Source: Brevibacterium sp. p3-SID960 (GTDB lineage Bacteria; Actinomycetota; Actinomycetes; Actinomycetales; Brevibacteriaceae). Taken from it: a stretch of 36,471 bases of DNA. The translations under genes and the position numbers were made by a program. A model generated the notes under the pieces. The model ran no database searches. It was given only the letters and a program-made list of their open reading frames with translations, and was not told the origin of the DNA. This document shows, one piece after another, positions 8,241 to 16,280 of this stretch. Each line of letters begins with the position of its first letter. Position 1 is the first letter of the stretch. The stretch lies in contig NZ_JALXKS010000035.1 in assembly GCF_025144725.1 (NCBI RefSeq), forward strand, positions 1-36,471, read 5' to 3'.

Positions 8241-9622
8241 CCCGCACGCTGCACTTCGAGGCCGCCTGGCTGGCCCCGGGCCGGTACGCGCGCGATGTGC
8301 GCGTCAGCATCGACGATGACGGCATCATCACCGCGCTCGAGGAGGGTGCAGACCCTTCCGTTCCCGCGGCAGTGGACCAGGTGGCAGGGTTTGCGATCCC
8401 CGGAGCCGTCAACGCCCATTCCCATGCCTTCCACCGGCTGCTGCGCGGACGCACCCACGGTGACGGAGGGACCTTCTGGACGTGGCGCGAGGTGATGTAC
8501 CGGGTGGCCGGCCAGCTCGACCCTGAGAACTACTACCGGGCCGCTCGCGCCATCTACGCCGAGATGGTCACCGCCGGTTACACGGCCGTCGGCGAGTTCC
8601 ACTACGTCCACCACGCCCCCGGCGGCACACCCTATGCTGAGCCGCACGCGATGGAGCGCGCCCTCGCCCAGGCCGCGCTTGATGCCGGGATCCGGCTCGT
8701 CCTCCTCGACACCTGCTACCTCACCGGCGCGATCGGCGAAGACCTCAATGCAGAGCAGCAGCGCTTCGGCGACGGCACGATCGACGGCTACCTGCAGCGT
8801 CACTCCGGCCTGGCCGAGATGCTGGCCGCTGACTTCCCGGCCCATGCCACCGTGGGGGGAGTGACCCTCGGTGCTGCGATCCACTCAGTGCGCGCCGTAC
8901 CCGCCGCAGCTCTGTCGGCTTTCACCGCACTCGACGGCCCGCTGCATGTCCACCTGTCCGAACAGCCAGCCGAGAACGATGCCTGCCGGCAGGCCTACGG
9001 CAAGACCCCCACGCAGCTGCTCGCTGACGCAGGCGTCGTGACCGACCGGCTCTCGGCCGTCCACGCCACCCACCTGACCGACGCGGACATCGAACTGCTC
9101 GGCAGCGCCGCCTCCACGATCGTCATGTGCCCGACAACCGAAGCCGACCTGGCCGACGGCATCGGCCCGGCCCGCGCCCTCGCTGACGCCGGTGCGGTCA
9201 TCAGCCTCGGCTCCGACCAGCACGTCACCCTCGACCCGCTGCTGGAGCTGCGCGGACTCGAAGCCGGCGAACGACTCGGCTCCGGCCAGCGCGGCCGCTT
9301 CAGCCCTGCTGAACTGCTCGCCGCACTTACCTCCGGCGGCAGCCGGTCCCTGCACTTAGGCGACTCGAACGCCGCGGCCACCACCGCCTCGGGCGCGGGA
9401 CTGACCGTCGGCCAGCCGGCCGACATCGCCGTCATCGCCGCCGACACCCCGCGCACCTACGGATCCAAAGGCGAGCAGATCATGCTCGCCGGCACCGCCG
9501 CCGATGTCACCCACGTGTTCTCCGCCGGCCGGCTCGTCGCTGAGAACGGCGTGCACACGAGCCTCGGGCCAGTGGGCGAGCTCTACCGGGAGGCCTACCG
9601 GGCCTTCGACTTCGGAGACTGA
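8237..9622 (+). CDS. hutF: Formimidoylglutamate deiminase (HutF)
   Basis: Deiminates N-formimino-L-glutamate to N-formyl-L-glutamate and ammonia, the branch of histidine degradation that avoids direct release of formamide. An amidohydrolase of 461 residues: NAHSHAFHRLLRGR near residue 60 carries the HxH metal motif, HVHLSEQPAEN is the central His-bearing segment, HATHL and SLGSDQHV supply the later ligands. It starts within the stop of the M20 gene (ATGA), and the IclR regulator begins 1 nt after its stop. Identity is strong from motifs and from context with hutI. Confidence 0.93.
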   Translation: MTRTLHFEAAWLAPGRYARDVRVSIDDDGIITALEEGADPSVPAAVDQVAGFAIPGAVNAHSHAFHRLLRGRTHGDGGTFWTWREVMYRVAGQLDPENYYRAARAIYAEMVTAGYTAVGEFHYVHHAPGGTPYAEPHAMERALAQAALDAGIRLVLLDTCYLTGAIGEDLNAEQQRFGDGTIDGYLQRHSGLAEMLAADFPAHATVGGVTLGAAIHSVRAVPAAALSAFTALDGPLHVHLSEQPAENDACRQAYGKTPTQLLADAGVVTDRLSAVHATHLTDADIELLGSAASTIVMCPTTEADLADGIGPARALADAGAVISLGSDQHVTLDPLLELRGLEAGERLGSGQRGRFSPAELLAALTSGGSRSLHLGDSNAAATTASGAGLTVGQPADIAVIAADTPRTYGSKGEQIMLAGTAADVTHVFSAGRLVAENGVHTSLGPVGELYREAYRAFDFGD

Positions 9623-9623
9623 G

Positions 9624-10370
9624 ATGGCCGAAGTTCCAGCCCTGCGCCGCGCTGTCGCGATCCTGCGCGCGCTGGCCGGATCGAACCGGCCGATCACCGC
9701 AGGTGCGATGGCGCGCTCGCTGTCGATCCCGCGCTCGTCGATCTATGAGATTCTCTCGGTGCTCGAAGAACTCGGGCTGGTGGCGAAGACCGGTGGCGGG
9801 TACATGCTCGGTGCCGGCGTGTCCGAACTCGGCAGCGCCTATGTGCGGGCCAACCCGCTGCAGCGGCTGTCGGCCCCGATCATCCGCCAGCTCGCCGAGG
9901 CGACCCGCGGGACTGCGCAGCTGGCGGTGCTGCGCGGCTGGGAGACCGTCTACGTGCTCAAGGAGCAGTCGGTCGAATCCGTGGCCGTCATCACCGCGAC
10001 CGGCGTGCGGATGCCGGCCTACCTGACCGCCACGGGCCGAGCGATCATGTCCGCGCTGCCCAAACGCGATGTGCTCGCACTGCTCAGCGGCGAGGACGTC
10101 TTCGTCTCCCGCACCGGCGCCGGGCCCACCTCGATGCGGCAGCTGCTCAGCCAGCTCGCCGAGACTCGCCAGCAGGGCTACGCTCTCGAACGTGGGGAGA
10201 TCACCCCAGGCGTGTGCACGATCGCCGCGCCCGTCTTCGATGTGCTTGACCGCCCGGTCGCCGGCGTCGGCGTCAGCATCCCCGATGCTGAGCAGAGCAA
10301 TGCGCGGGTACGCGAAGTCAGAGACCGTGTCACGGCTGCGGCCGATACGATCACCTCACGGCTGCGCTGA
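9624..10370 (+). CDS. IclR-family transcriptional regulator, likely of the hut cluster
   Basis: A 248-residue IclR protein: an N-terminal winged helix (ALRRAVAILRALAG, then TAGAMARSLSIPRSSIYEIL), and a C-terminal effector domain with MPAYLTATGRAIMSAL and the closing pattern CTIAAPVFD...VAGVGVS. The ATG at 9624 has GGAG 6 nt upstream; longer readings into hutF are unlikely. As the last gene of hutI-hutH-M20-hutF it probably controls the cluster in response to a histidine-pathway intermediate such as urocanate; effector and sign of control are not shown by sequence. The dyad at 3989-4015 is a candidate site. Confidence 0.88.
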   Translation: MAEVPALRRAVAILRALAGSNRPITAGAMARSLSIPRSSIYEILSVLEELGLVAKTGGGYMLGAGVSELGSAYVRANPLQRLSAPIIRQLAEATRGTAQLAVLRGWETVYVLKEQSVESVAVITATGVRMPAYLTATGRAIMSALPKRDVLALLSGEDVFVSRTGAGPTSMRQLLSQLAETRQQGYALERGEITPGVCTIAAPVFDVLDRPVAGVGVSIPDAEQSNARVREVRDRVTAAADTITSRLR

Positions 10371-10503
10371 CACGCCGGCTGAAAGGCCAGCGTCATCTGA
10401 TGACCAGGACGGACGGCTGTTCACGCTGATGCGGTGCCTCGCGGTGACGGCGTCTGCTCGTAGAACGACCTGCCTCTCCGGGGCAGCGCAGACGGACGAA
10501 CCG

Positions 10504-11736
10504 TCACCCCTGCGACCACGGCAGGTCGAGCACCTGAGCCTGCTCACCGGCGCACAGACCCGCAGTCGGCACCGCGAGCAGCCCGTCAGCCTCGGTGAGC
10601 CCGCGCAGCATGTTCGACCCCCGGGCATCGCAGGGCTCCCACCGGCCGTCGGAGCGCTGGCGGGCCGGCATGAGTGTGCTCACGCGCACCGGCCGCACCT
10701 CGAGGGCCATCTCCACCGGGTGTGCCGCCCGCAGCGGCTTTCCGAGCATCCCACACAGCAGCGGTTCGACGACGACCCGGATCGCTGTCATCGCCGCCAG
10801 CGGATTGCCCGGCAGCCCGACATGCCAGGCCCCCGAGTGCCCACCGAGCTGCGCGAACGTCGTCGGATGCCCTGGCCGCATCGCCAGCTCCGGGAACAGC
10901 AGCTCACTGGCCAATCGTGCCGACTCCCGCCTGACATGATCGGCATCCGAATGCCCAGTCCCGCCGGTGGTGAGCACGACATCAGCGGCAGCCAGCGCCG
11001 CGTGGAGTGCGATCCGGGTCGCCTGCGCGTCGTCGCCGATCCGCCGTACGTCGATCACGTCTCCGCCCAGGCCCGCCACGAGCCCCGGCAGCGCCGGTCC
11101 GAACGTGTCGCGCACCTGCCCGGGTACTGGCTGACCTGAGGTGATGACTTCGTCTCCAGTCATCAGCAGCGCCACCCGCGGCCGCCTGCACACCGGCAGC
11201 GCATCGAGCCCGGCAACGGCCGCATAGGCCAGATCGGCCGGTGAGAGCACCCGCCCGCCTTCCAGCAGCACCTCACCGGCACGGGTCTCTCGGCCGGCTC
11301 GCCGGATGTTGCGCGCCGGCGCCAGATCCGTTGCCGGGGCATCAGGGCGCAGCCGCAGCACGGTCTGTCCGGCCGCGTCGGCTCCCATCACCTCGGTGTG
11401 TTCGGAGCGCACGACGCTCGTGGTGCCTGCCGGCACTGCGCCGCCGGTGAGGATCGGACGCGCCCACCCTGCTGTCAACGCACGGGCGCCGGACGCGGCG
11501 TGGGCATCCGCTCCTGAGGCGGTGCTCGCCTCGAGCTGCCAGGGAGGTGGGCCGGACACGGCGAAGCCGTCCATCGCCGAGGAGTCGAAATGCGGGATCT
11601 CGCGGCCGGCTGTCACCGTGTGAGCGAGCACCCGGCCCAGGCACTCGGCCAGCGGCAGCGACTCGACCGGCTGGGGCGTGGAAGCACCAGCATGAGCGGC
11701 GATGCTGGTCGCCTGCTGCCAATCCGGGTGGGTCAT
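10504..11736 (-). CDS. moeA: Molybdopterin molybdenumtransferase MoeA, paralogue 1
   Basis: Inserts molybdate into adenylylated molybdopterin. Landmarks: FDSSAMDGFAV near residue 50, ILTGGAVPAG, LLMTGDEV, the substrate loop TTGGTGHSDADHVR, GLPGNPLAAM, and a C-terminal beta domain. At 410 residues it matches the family. The loop and the segment RPGHPTTF (KPGKP in E. coli MoeA) deviate from the classical form. A second, differently diverged MoeA lies at 14991-16280. The ATG at 11736 has only a short GAGG two nt upstream and lies 27 nt after the DinB stop. It is convergent with the IclR gene and may be co-transcribed with the DinB gene. Confidence 0.88.
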   Translation of the reverse strand: MTHPDWQQATSIAAHAGASTPQPVESLPLAECLGRVLAHTVTAGREIPHFDSSAMDGFAVSGPPPWQLEASTASGADAHAASGARALTAGWARPILTGGAVPAGTTSVVRSEHTEVMGADAAGQTVLRLRPDAPATDLAPARNIRRAGRETRAGEVLLEGGRVLSPADLAYAAVAGLDALPVCRRPRVALLMTGDEVITSGQPVPGQVRDTFGPALPGLVAGLGGDVIDVRRIGDDAQATRIALHAALAAADVVLTTGGTGHSDADHVRRESARLASELLFPELAMRPGHPTTFAQLGGHSGAWHVGLPGNPLAAMTAIRVVVEPLLCGMLGKPLRAAHPVEMALEVRPVRVSTLMPARQRSDGRWEPCDARGSNMLRGLTEADGLLAVPTAGLCAGEQAQVLDLPWSQG

Positions 11737-11763
11737 GGCCTCATTCTCACATGCTGCCGAACC

Positions 11764-12369
11764 TCACTCGATTCCCCACGCAGCGGCCTGCTCGGCCCAC
11801 TGTTCCGGGGTGCCACCGTCGGCGTAGAAGTTCAGCTCATAGGCCGTCGCGCCGTCGATCGCCTCACGGATGAGGTCGGCATGCCCGGCATGACGTGCGA
11901 CCTCGGTGATGATGTGATTCACCGCCCACCGGTTGCTGTAGCTTTCGGACGGCATGTACTGCGGTGCCGGATTCGGGAACGCCAGATCGAGGTCGAGCCA
12001 CGGAATCACGTCAGCCAGCTCATCGATCCGGTCGTCGAGCAGCCCGAGCAGCTTCTCCAGGCTCATCCCCTCCGGCACCTCACAGCCGGAGAAAGAACCT
12101 TCCGGCAGCCCGGTGCCGGCGGTGATATGCGTGTACTCCTCCAGCGGGATCATCTCTGGTGCCCGCTGAGCTGCGGCCAACCAGCCGTGGATGACCTGCA
12201 CGCTGTGCGCGACGAGCCCTGCGATCGACAGGCTGCTCGGCAGCGGTGTGGCGGTGGCCTGCTCCCAGGTGAGGTTGAGGGCCGTGCTGCGCAGCTGGCG
12301 GAGCTGCTGCTGGGCGAAGGTGACGAGGCTTTCGGTCTCGGTCTGGACCGGTGGGGCGGCGAACGGCAT
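11764..12369 (-). CDS. DinB/DUF664-family protein (putative mycothiol-dependent enzyme)
   Basis: A 201-residue four-helix-bundle protein of the DinB superfamily. Likely metal-binding histidines are in GLVAHSVQV (H55) and in NHIITEVARHAGHADL (H152, H160, H163); the latter segment with LIREAIDG is typical of the actinobacterial DUF664 group, some members of which use mycothiol. No substrate can be assigned. It is divergent from the WYL regulator across a 93-nt gap with matching elements before each start, and lies 27 nt upstream of moeA1 on the same strand. A functional tie to molybdenum cofactor synthesis is not evident. Confidence 0.75.
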   Translation of the reverse strand: MPFAAPPVQTETESLVTFAQQQLRQLRSTALNLTWEQATATPLPSSLSIAGLVAHSVQVIHGWLAAAQRAPEMIPLEEYTHITAGTGLPEGSFSGCEVPEGMSLEKLLGLLDDRIDELADVIPWLDLDLAFPNPAPQYMPSESYSNRWAVNHIITEVARHAGHADLIREAIDGATAYELNFYADGGTPEQWAEQAAAWGIE

Positions 12370-12376
12370 GATGACT

Positions 12377-12461
12377 CTTTCAGTCGAATGGGTAGCGGTT
12401 CACCACCAGGATCCGGCTTATTCCGGCCACCTTCTGACCGCTATATCGCTACGATTGAAAG
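12377..12461. promoter_or_regulatory. Divergent regulatory element: two inverted ACCGCTA...CGAYTGAAAG boxes
   Basis: Reading towards each gene, the same bipartite sequence stands before both starts. On the plus strand ACCGCTA (12437-12443) and CGATTGAAAG (12452-12461) precede the WYL gene; on the minus strand ACCGCTA (12399-12393) and CGACTGAAAG (12386-12377) precede the DinB gene. Spacings are 8 and 6 nt. The plus-strand copy overlaps a TACGAT box 7 nt before the WYL start. This looks like a pair of regulator sites controlling both genes, plausibly bound by the WYL protein. Confidence 0.5.
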
Positions 12462-12462
12462 C

Positions 12463-13449
12463 ATGTCCCGCCGCACTGATCAGCGCACCCTCGATCTGCT
12501 CGGCCTGCTCGCCACGGGCCGTGCCGCCACCTCTGCCGAGCTGGCCGCGGCCCTCGGCACCTCCGAGCGCTCGGTGCGCCGCGACATCGCCGCTCTGCGC
12601 GAATCGGGCTACCGCATCGAAGCCTCGACCGGGCCTGGCGGCGGATACATCAGCCCCGGTGGCGTCACCCTGCCGCCGCTGCAGTACACCGCCGATGAGG
12701 CTTTCACCTTGGCACTCGCCCTCGGCTCACTCACCAGCATTGGCGTGCACGAACGCGGCGGTGCAGTCGCCACCACCAGTGCGAAGCTCGCCGCAGTGCT
12801 GCCCGGCCCGCTCGCCGCCGAAGTCGACCGGGCCGCGGCCGCGATCCACGCCGCAGCCGGCAATGAACCCCAGGTGCCATTGGCCAGAATCGCTGGACTC
12901 GCCCGCGCGATCGCCGCCGGCTGCCTTGCCGACATCCACCACACCCGCGGTGAGACCACCGTCGAACGTCGTGTCGAACCGTATGCCCTCGTCGTCTTCG
13001 GCAGCCACTGGTACCTCGTCGCCCACCGGCACGACACCTCCCGGGCAGATGGATGGCGGACCTACCGGCTCGACCGCATCACCGAGGTGCATCAGACGAC
13101 CTTCGGCTTCATCCCGCACAGCAGCGCACCAGCGGTCACCGACCCGGTCGAGTTCGTTCGCCAGCAGGTGACCGCCGCGGTCTATGAGGTCATGGTCACC
13201 GCGATCGTCGAGGCACCTGCCGCTGAGGTCTCCGAGCGCTTCCCGGGCCGATCCGGCACCGTCGAGGCGATCGATGATTCCCGCTGCCGCGTGCGCATCG
13301 GCGCCGGCACCGGAAGCTTACGCTGGCTGCTGCTCTATCTGCTCAGCCTCGACGTGCCCTTCACCATCACCGGCCCGCCGGAAGCCCGGACCGAACTCGA
13401 ACGCCTCGCCGCGACCGCAGCAGACGCCTCACACCGCCGCCCTGACTAG
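12463..13449 (+). CDS. WYL-domain transcriptional regulator (YafY/DeoR-like)
   Basis: A 328-residue regulator. Residues 5-60 form a DeoR-type helix-turn-helix (SAELAAALGTSERSVRRDIA, then LRESGYRIEASTGPGGGY). A WYL domain follows, with the core GSHWYLVAHRHDTS and WRTYRLDRI, and a C-terminal WCX-like region. Such proteins sense small ligands or nucleic acid, and the ligand here is unknown. The ATG at 12463 lies 7 nt after TACGAT with no good Shine-Dalgarno; the open frame extends far upstream, but that part would run antisense through the DinB gene and lacks domain sense. It probably controls itself and the divergent DinB gene. Confidence 0.88.
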   Translation: MSRRTDQRTLDLLGLLATGRAATSAELAAALGTSERSVRRDIAALRESGYRIEASTGPGGGYISPGGVTLPPLQYTADEAFTLALALGSLTSIGVHERGGAVATTSAKLAAVLPGPLAAEVDRAAAAIHAAAGNEPQVPLARIAGLARAIAAGCLADIHHTRGETTVERRVEPYALVVFGSHWYLVAHRHDTSRADGWRTYRLDRITEVHQTTFGFIPHSSAPAVTDPVEFVRQQVTAAVYEVMVTAIVEAPAAEVSERFPGRSGTVEAIDDSRCRVRIGAGTGSLRWLLLYLLSLDVPFTITGPPEARTELERLAATAADASHRRPD

Positions 13450-13458
13450 GCCGAAACC

Positions 13459-13767
13459 TCATCCGCCGGCGAACGGCGGCAGCACATCGACACGCTGACC
13501 AGGTTTGATGAGTGTGCCGTCGAGCACGACGAATCCGTCGACGAAGCTCGAGCTCTCCGCCAGCACCGTCTTGAGCGCCGGCTCCCCGGTTGGCGGGTCC
13601 GGGTGCCGTTCGGCCAGCAGCTCGAAGAGCTGCGCTTGGCTCACCGGCTCGTCAAGGGGCACCTGCTCTTCGGCGATCCCGCCGGCGGCAGCCCGGGCGG
13701 CGGCGAAGTACCGGACGGTGACCTCCCTGCCGTCCCCCTCCTCGGGCGCGGTGTGCTGCTGATCCAT
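13459..13767 (-). CDS. moaD: Molybdopterin synthase sulfur carrier subunit MoaD
   Basis: A ubiquitin-fold protein of 102 residues ending in PPFAGG, the diglycine tail that is adenylylated by MoeB and thiocarboxylated before it gives sulfur to precursor Z in MoaE. VTVRYFAAARAAAG at the start and DGTLIKPGQRVDVLPPFAGG at the end fit MoaD. It carries about 15 extra N-terminal residues. The ATG at 13767 is 2 nt after the moaA stop with a GGAGGGTGAGG ribosome site; a GTG two codons earlier is possible. It forms a moaA-moaD operon and ends 9 nt from the convergent WYL gene. Confidence 0.88.
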   Translation of the reverse strand: MDQQHTAPEEGDGREVTVRYFAAARAAAGGIAEEQVPLDEPVSQAQLFELLAERHPDPPTGEPALKTVLAESSSFVDGFVVLDGTLIKPGQRVDVLPPFAGG

Positions 13768-13769
13768 CC

Positions 13770-14900
13770 TCACCCTCCGATCGCGCTCATCGAGCGCTCC
13801 GGCTGGACGTACTCGTCGCTGTCAAGGCCCGGCCGGCCCATCCCGTGGGCGCGCGGCTTGAGCCACATCGCCTGCCGCCACGCCTGCCCGACGGCTGCGT
13901 CATCGGCATCCGAGCGCAGCAGCAGCGAGAGGTCGAACTCCTCATGGGAGAACAGGCATGAGCGGATCTTGCCCTCGGCGGTGATGCGGGTGCGGGTGCA
14001 GTCGCCGCAGAACGGCTCGGTCACCGAGGCGATGATCCCCACCCGGCCCAGCGGCTCGCCGGCCGGTCCCGAGGTGGTGGCTGCGTGCGGGTAGACCCGC
14101 CACCGCTGAGCTGGGGCGCCGGCACGGGGGACGTCGTCGGCGACGAGATCCCAGTGAGCGCTCAGCTGGGTGCGGATCTCCTCGGCGGTGACCATGTTCG
14201 CCCGCGTCCAACCGTGATCCCCGTCGAGCGGCATCTGCTCGATGAACCGCAGCTCCAGCCCGCGGGCCAGCGCGAAGTCGAGCAGCTCTGCGGCCTGGTC
14301 GTCGTTGACCCCGCGCATCAGCACTGCGTTGATCTTCACCGGTGACAGCCCGGCGGCCTGGGCGGCATCGATGCCGTCGAGCACCTGGGTGAGCCGGTCC
14401 CGGCGGGCCAGCTTCGCGTAGGTGTCTGCGTCGATCGTGTCGAGGGAGATGTTGAGCCGCGACAGTCCGGCCTCAGCGAGCTTCGCTGCGCGAGCAGCCA
14501 AGCCGATGCCGTTGGTGGTGATCGCGATCGGCAGTGCGGCGTGTTCGGCGCGGATGCCGGCGATGATCGTCTCCAGGTCGGGTCGGATGAGCGGTTCGCC
14601 CCCGGTCAGTCGCAGCTGGGTGACCCCGAGGTCGCGCACAGCGATGCGCACAAGACGCCCCACCTCGGCAGCGGTGAGCAGCCTCTCCTGCGGCATCCAG
14701 TTCATGCCCTCCGCGGGCATGCAGTAGGTGCAGCGCAGATTGCATTTGTCTGTCAGGGAGATGCGCAGGTCGGTGCCGGTCCGGCCGAACTGGTCGAGCA
14801 GCGGCCCGGAGGCAGGGGCATCGGCGGCCCGGCGGGCCAGCGACGCGGCGACGCTGCCAGCAGTGGGCCTGACGGTGGGAAGTCCCAGCTCAACAGACAT
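13770..14900 (-). CDS. moaA: GTP 3',8-cyclase MoaA (radical SAM)
   Basis: Radical SAM enzyme that starts molybdenum cofactor synthesis by converting GTP to 3',8-cyclo-GTP, processed by MoaC to cPMP. The N-terminal cluster motif is CNLRCTYC in LTDKCNLRCTYCMPAEGM; the C-terminal cluster is CGDCTRTRITAEGKIRSC; LRLTGGEPLIR is the SAM-binding segment; the C-terminus SAIGG carries the essential GG. It has 376 residues with an N-terminal extension of about 40. The ATG at 14900 lies 6 nt after TAGACT with no Shine-Dalgarno, suggesting a leaderless message. It is divergent from moeA2 and followed by moaD. Confidence 0.95.
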   Translation of the reverse strand: MSVELGLPTVRPTAGSVAASLARRAADAPASGPLLDQFGRTGTDLRISLTDKCNLRCTYCMPAEGMNWMPQERLLTAAEVGRLVRIAVRDLGVTQLRLTGGEPLIRPDLETIIAGIRAEHAALPIAITTNGIGLAARAAKLAEAGLSRLNISLDTIDADTYAKLARRDRLTQVLDGIDAAQAAGLSPVKINAVLMRGVNDDQAAELLDFALARGLELRFIEQMPLDGDHGWTRANMVTAEEIRTQLSAHWDLVADDVPRAGAPAQRWRVYPHAATTSGPAGEPLGRVGIIASVTEPFCGDCTRTRITAEGKIRSCLFSHEEFDLSLLLRSDADDAAVGQAWRQAMWLKPRAHGMGRPGLDSDEYVQPERSMSAIGG

Positions 14901-14906
14901 GCATCG

Positions 14907-14912
14907 AGTCTA
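14907..14912 (-). promoter_or_regulatory. Candidate -10 box (TAGACT) of moaA
   Basis: TAGACT on the minus strand is followed by 6 nt and the moaA ATG, with no Shine-Dalgarno between. It overlaps an inverted repeat TCTAGC-N18-GCTAGA (14909-14938) that may be a regulatory site. Confidence 0.4.
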
Positions 14913-14938
14913 GCAACGGCGCATGTGTCTCGGCTAGA
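14909..14938. promoter_or_regulatory. Inverted repeat TCTAGC-N18-GCTAGA between moaA and moeA2
   Basis: Perfect 6-nt arms in the 90-nt divergent gap; the left arm covers part of the moaA -10 box. It could be an operator controlling Moco synthesis. The arms are short, so chance is possible. Confidence 0.25.
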
Positions 14939-14977
14939 AAGGCCCGCGGCGTCCACCGGGCGTGGAGCTTCGGGCAC

Positions 14978-14983
14978 TAGGCT
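14978..14983 (+). promoter_or_regulatory. Candidate -10 box (TAGGCT) of moeA2
   Basis: TAGGCT followed by TGAGTCC and the ATG at 14991; no Shine-Dalgarno. Same arrangement as at ribA, moaA and the SRPBCC gene. Confidence 0.4.
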
Positions 14984-14990
14984 TGAGTCC

Positions 14991-16280
14991 ATGACCACGA
15001 GTGCAGACGGCTGGCCGGCGACGGGTGCACGCTCGATCACCGCCCACATCCGTGCCGTCACCGAGGCGGTGGCCGCCCAGGCCAGTGCGCGCACCGATGG
15101 CGGGGAGCGCGTGCGCACCGAAACCCTGCCGCTGACGGCAGCCGCCGGCCGGGTGCTTGCCGAAGATGTCACCGCCAACCGCGACCTGCCCGGTTTCGAC
15201 AACTCCCAGATGGACGGCTTCGCCCTCCGCGCAGCCGACACGCCGGCCACCCTGCCGCTGGCTCCGATGATTCCGGCAGGCCACTGGCCCGACCCGCTGC
15301 CGGAAGCTCAGGCCGCCCCGATCATGACCGGCGCCCCGATCCCCGCCGGGGCCGACGCGGTCATCCCGATCGAAGACACCGACGCGACGAGCTTCGACGC
15401 CGCCGTGACGGCCGGTCAGATCACCGTGCCCGAGGTGTCAGCCGGGACATTCGTGCGTCCCACCGGCTCTGATGCCCGCGCCGGGGCCCTGTTGCTGGCC
15501 GCCGGCACCCGCCTGACCGTCCCGGGCCTCGGCACCATCGCCGCACTCGGGCAGACCGAAGCGGCAGTCCACGCCAGGCCGCGGGCCGTCATCTACACCG
15601 GCGGTGACGAAGTGAGCGCCCCGGGCACCACCCCACTGCCGCCGGGTGCCCTGTACGACGCGAACCTCACGATGCTCGCCGCCTGGCTGGACCGCAACGG
15701 CGTCGCCGTCGCCGCCTCCCGGCTCATCTCCGACACTGTCGCCGACTTCGCTGCCGTCCTCGAAGCCGATGTCGCCGCCCACGCGCCTGATCTCATCATC
15801 ACCTCCGGCGGGATCAGCGCCGGCCGCTACGAAGTCATCCGCCAGGCACTCGAAGGCTGCGCCGCCTTCGGATCGGTGACTATGCAGCCCGGCGGCCCGC
15901 AGGGACTCGGAACCCACACCTCGGGCGCGGTCATCATCTGCTTCCCCGGCAACCCCGTAAGCACCTGGGTCTCAGCCGAGATGTTCCTGCGGCCAGCGCT
16001 GGCCGCCGGCTACCGGTGCACCTCCGCCCACCGCTGGCAGCCGGCCGCACTGTCCGCCGACGTCACGCCGCTGGCCCGCCGGGAGCAGATCCGGCGGGGC
16101 ACCTGGCACACCGACGAGACCGGTCACACCACCGCGGCCGCCTTCTCCGGCACCGGCTCCCACCTGCTCGCCGGGGCCGCACAGGCCACCGCACTCATCC
16201 GCATCCCGGCTGGTGACGAGGTCGTCCCAGCCGGGTCCACCGTCCAGATTCTGCCGCTTGAGGAGGCCCACGGTGAGTGA
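14991..16280 (+). CDS. moeA: Molybdopterin molybdenumtransferase MoeA, paralogue 2
   Basis: A 429-residue MoeA-family protein: FDNSQMDGFAL near residue 70, IMTGAPIPAGADAVIPIEDT, VIYTGGDEV, the loop TSGGISAGRYEVI, CFPGNPVSTWVSAEMF and a C-terminal beta domain. The loop normally reads GG.S.G(E/D), and the following KPGKP is QPGGP here. It may insert molybdenum, or bind the cofactor in a modified role alongside moeA1. It heads the plus-strand Moco operon; its stop lies 8 nt inside moaC. The start at ATG 14991 is set by domain length and by the TAGGCT box; upstream codons run antisense through moaA. Confidence 0.88.
   Translation: MTTSADGWPATGARSITAHIRAVTEAVAAQASARTDGGERVRTETLPLTAAAGRVLAEDVTANRDLPGFDNSQMDGFALRAADTPATLPLAPMIPAGHWPDPLPEAQAAPIMTGAPIPAGADAVIPIEDTDATSFDAAVTAGQITVPEVSAGTFVRPTGSDARAGALLLAAGTRLTVPGLGTIAALGQTEAAVHARPRAVIYTGGDEVSAPGTTPLPPGALYDANLTMLAAWLDRNGVAVAASRLISDTVADFAAVLEADVAAHAPDLIITSGGISAGRYEVIRQALEGCAAFGSVTMQPGGPQGLGTHTSGAVIICFPGNPVSTWVSAEMFLRPALAAGYRCTSAHRWQPAALSADVTPLARREQIRRGTWHTDETGHTTAAAFSGTGSHLLAGAAQATALIRIPAGDEVVPAGSTVQILPLEEAHGE

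Noticed and set aside
10371..10503. Terminator between the IclR gene and moeA1
   Set aside because: Only weak stems (CTGCC/GGCAG, 5 bp) are present; I see no convincing hairpin in this 133-nt convergent gap.
11590..12462. Long N-terminal extension of the WYL regulator
   Set aside because: It would run antisense through the DinB gene and the divergent promoter; the HTH begins right after ATG 12463.
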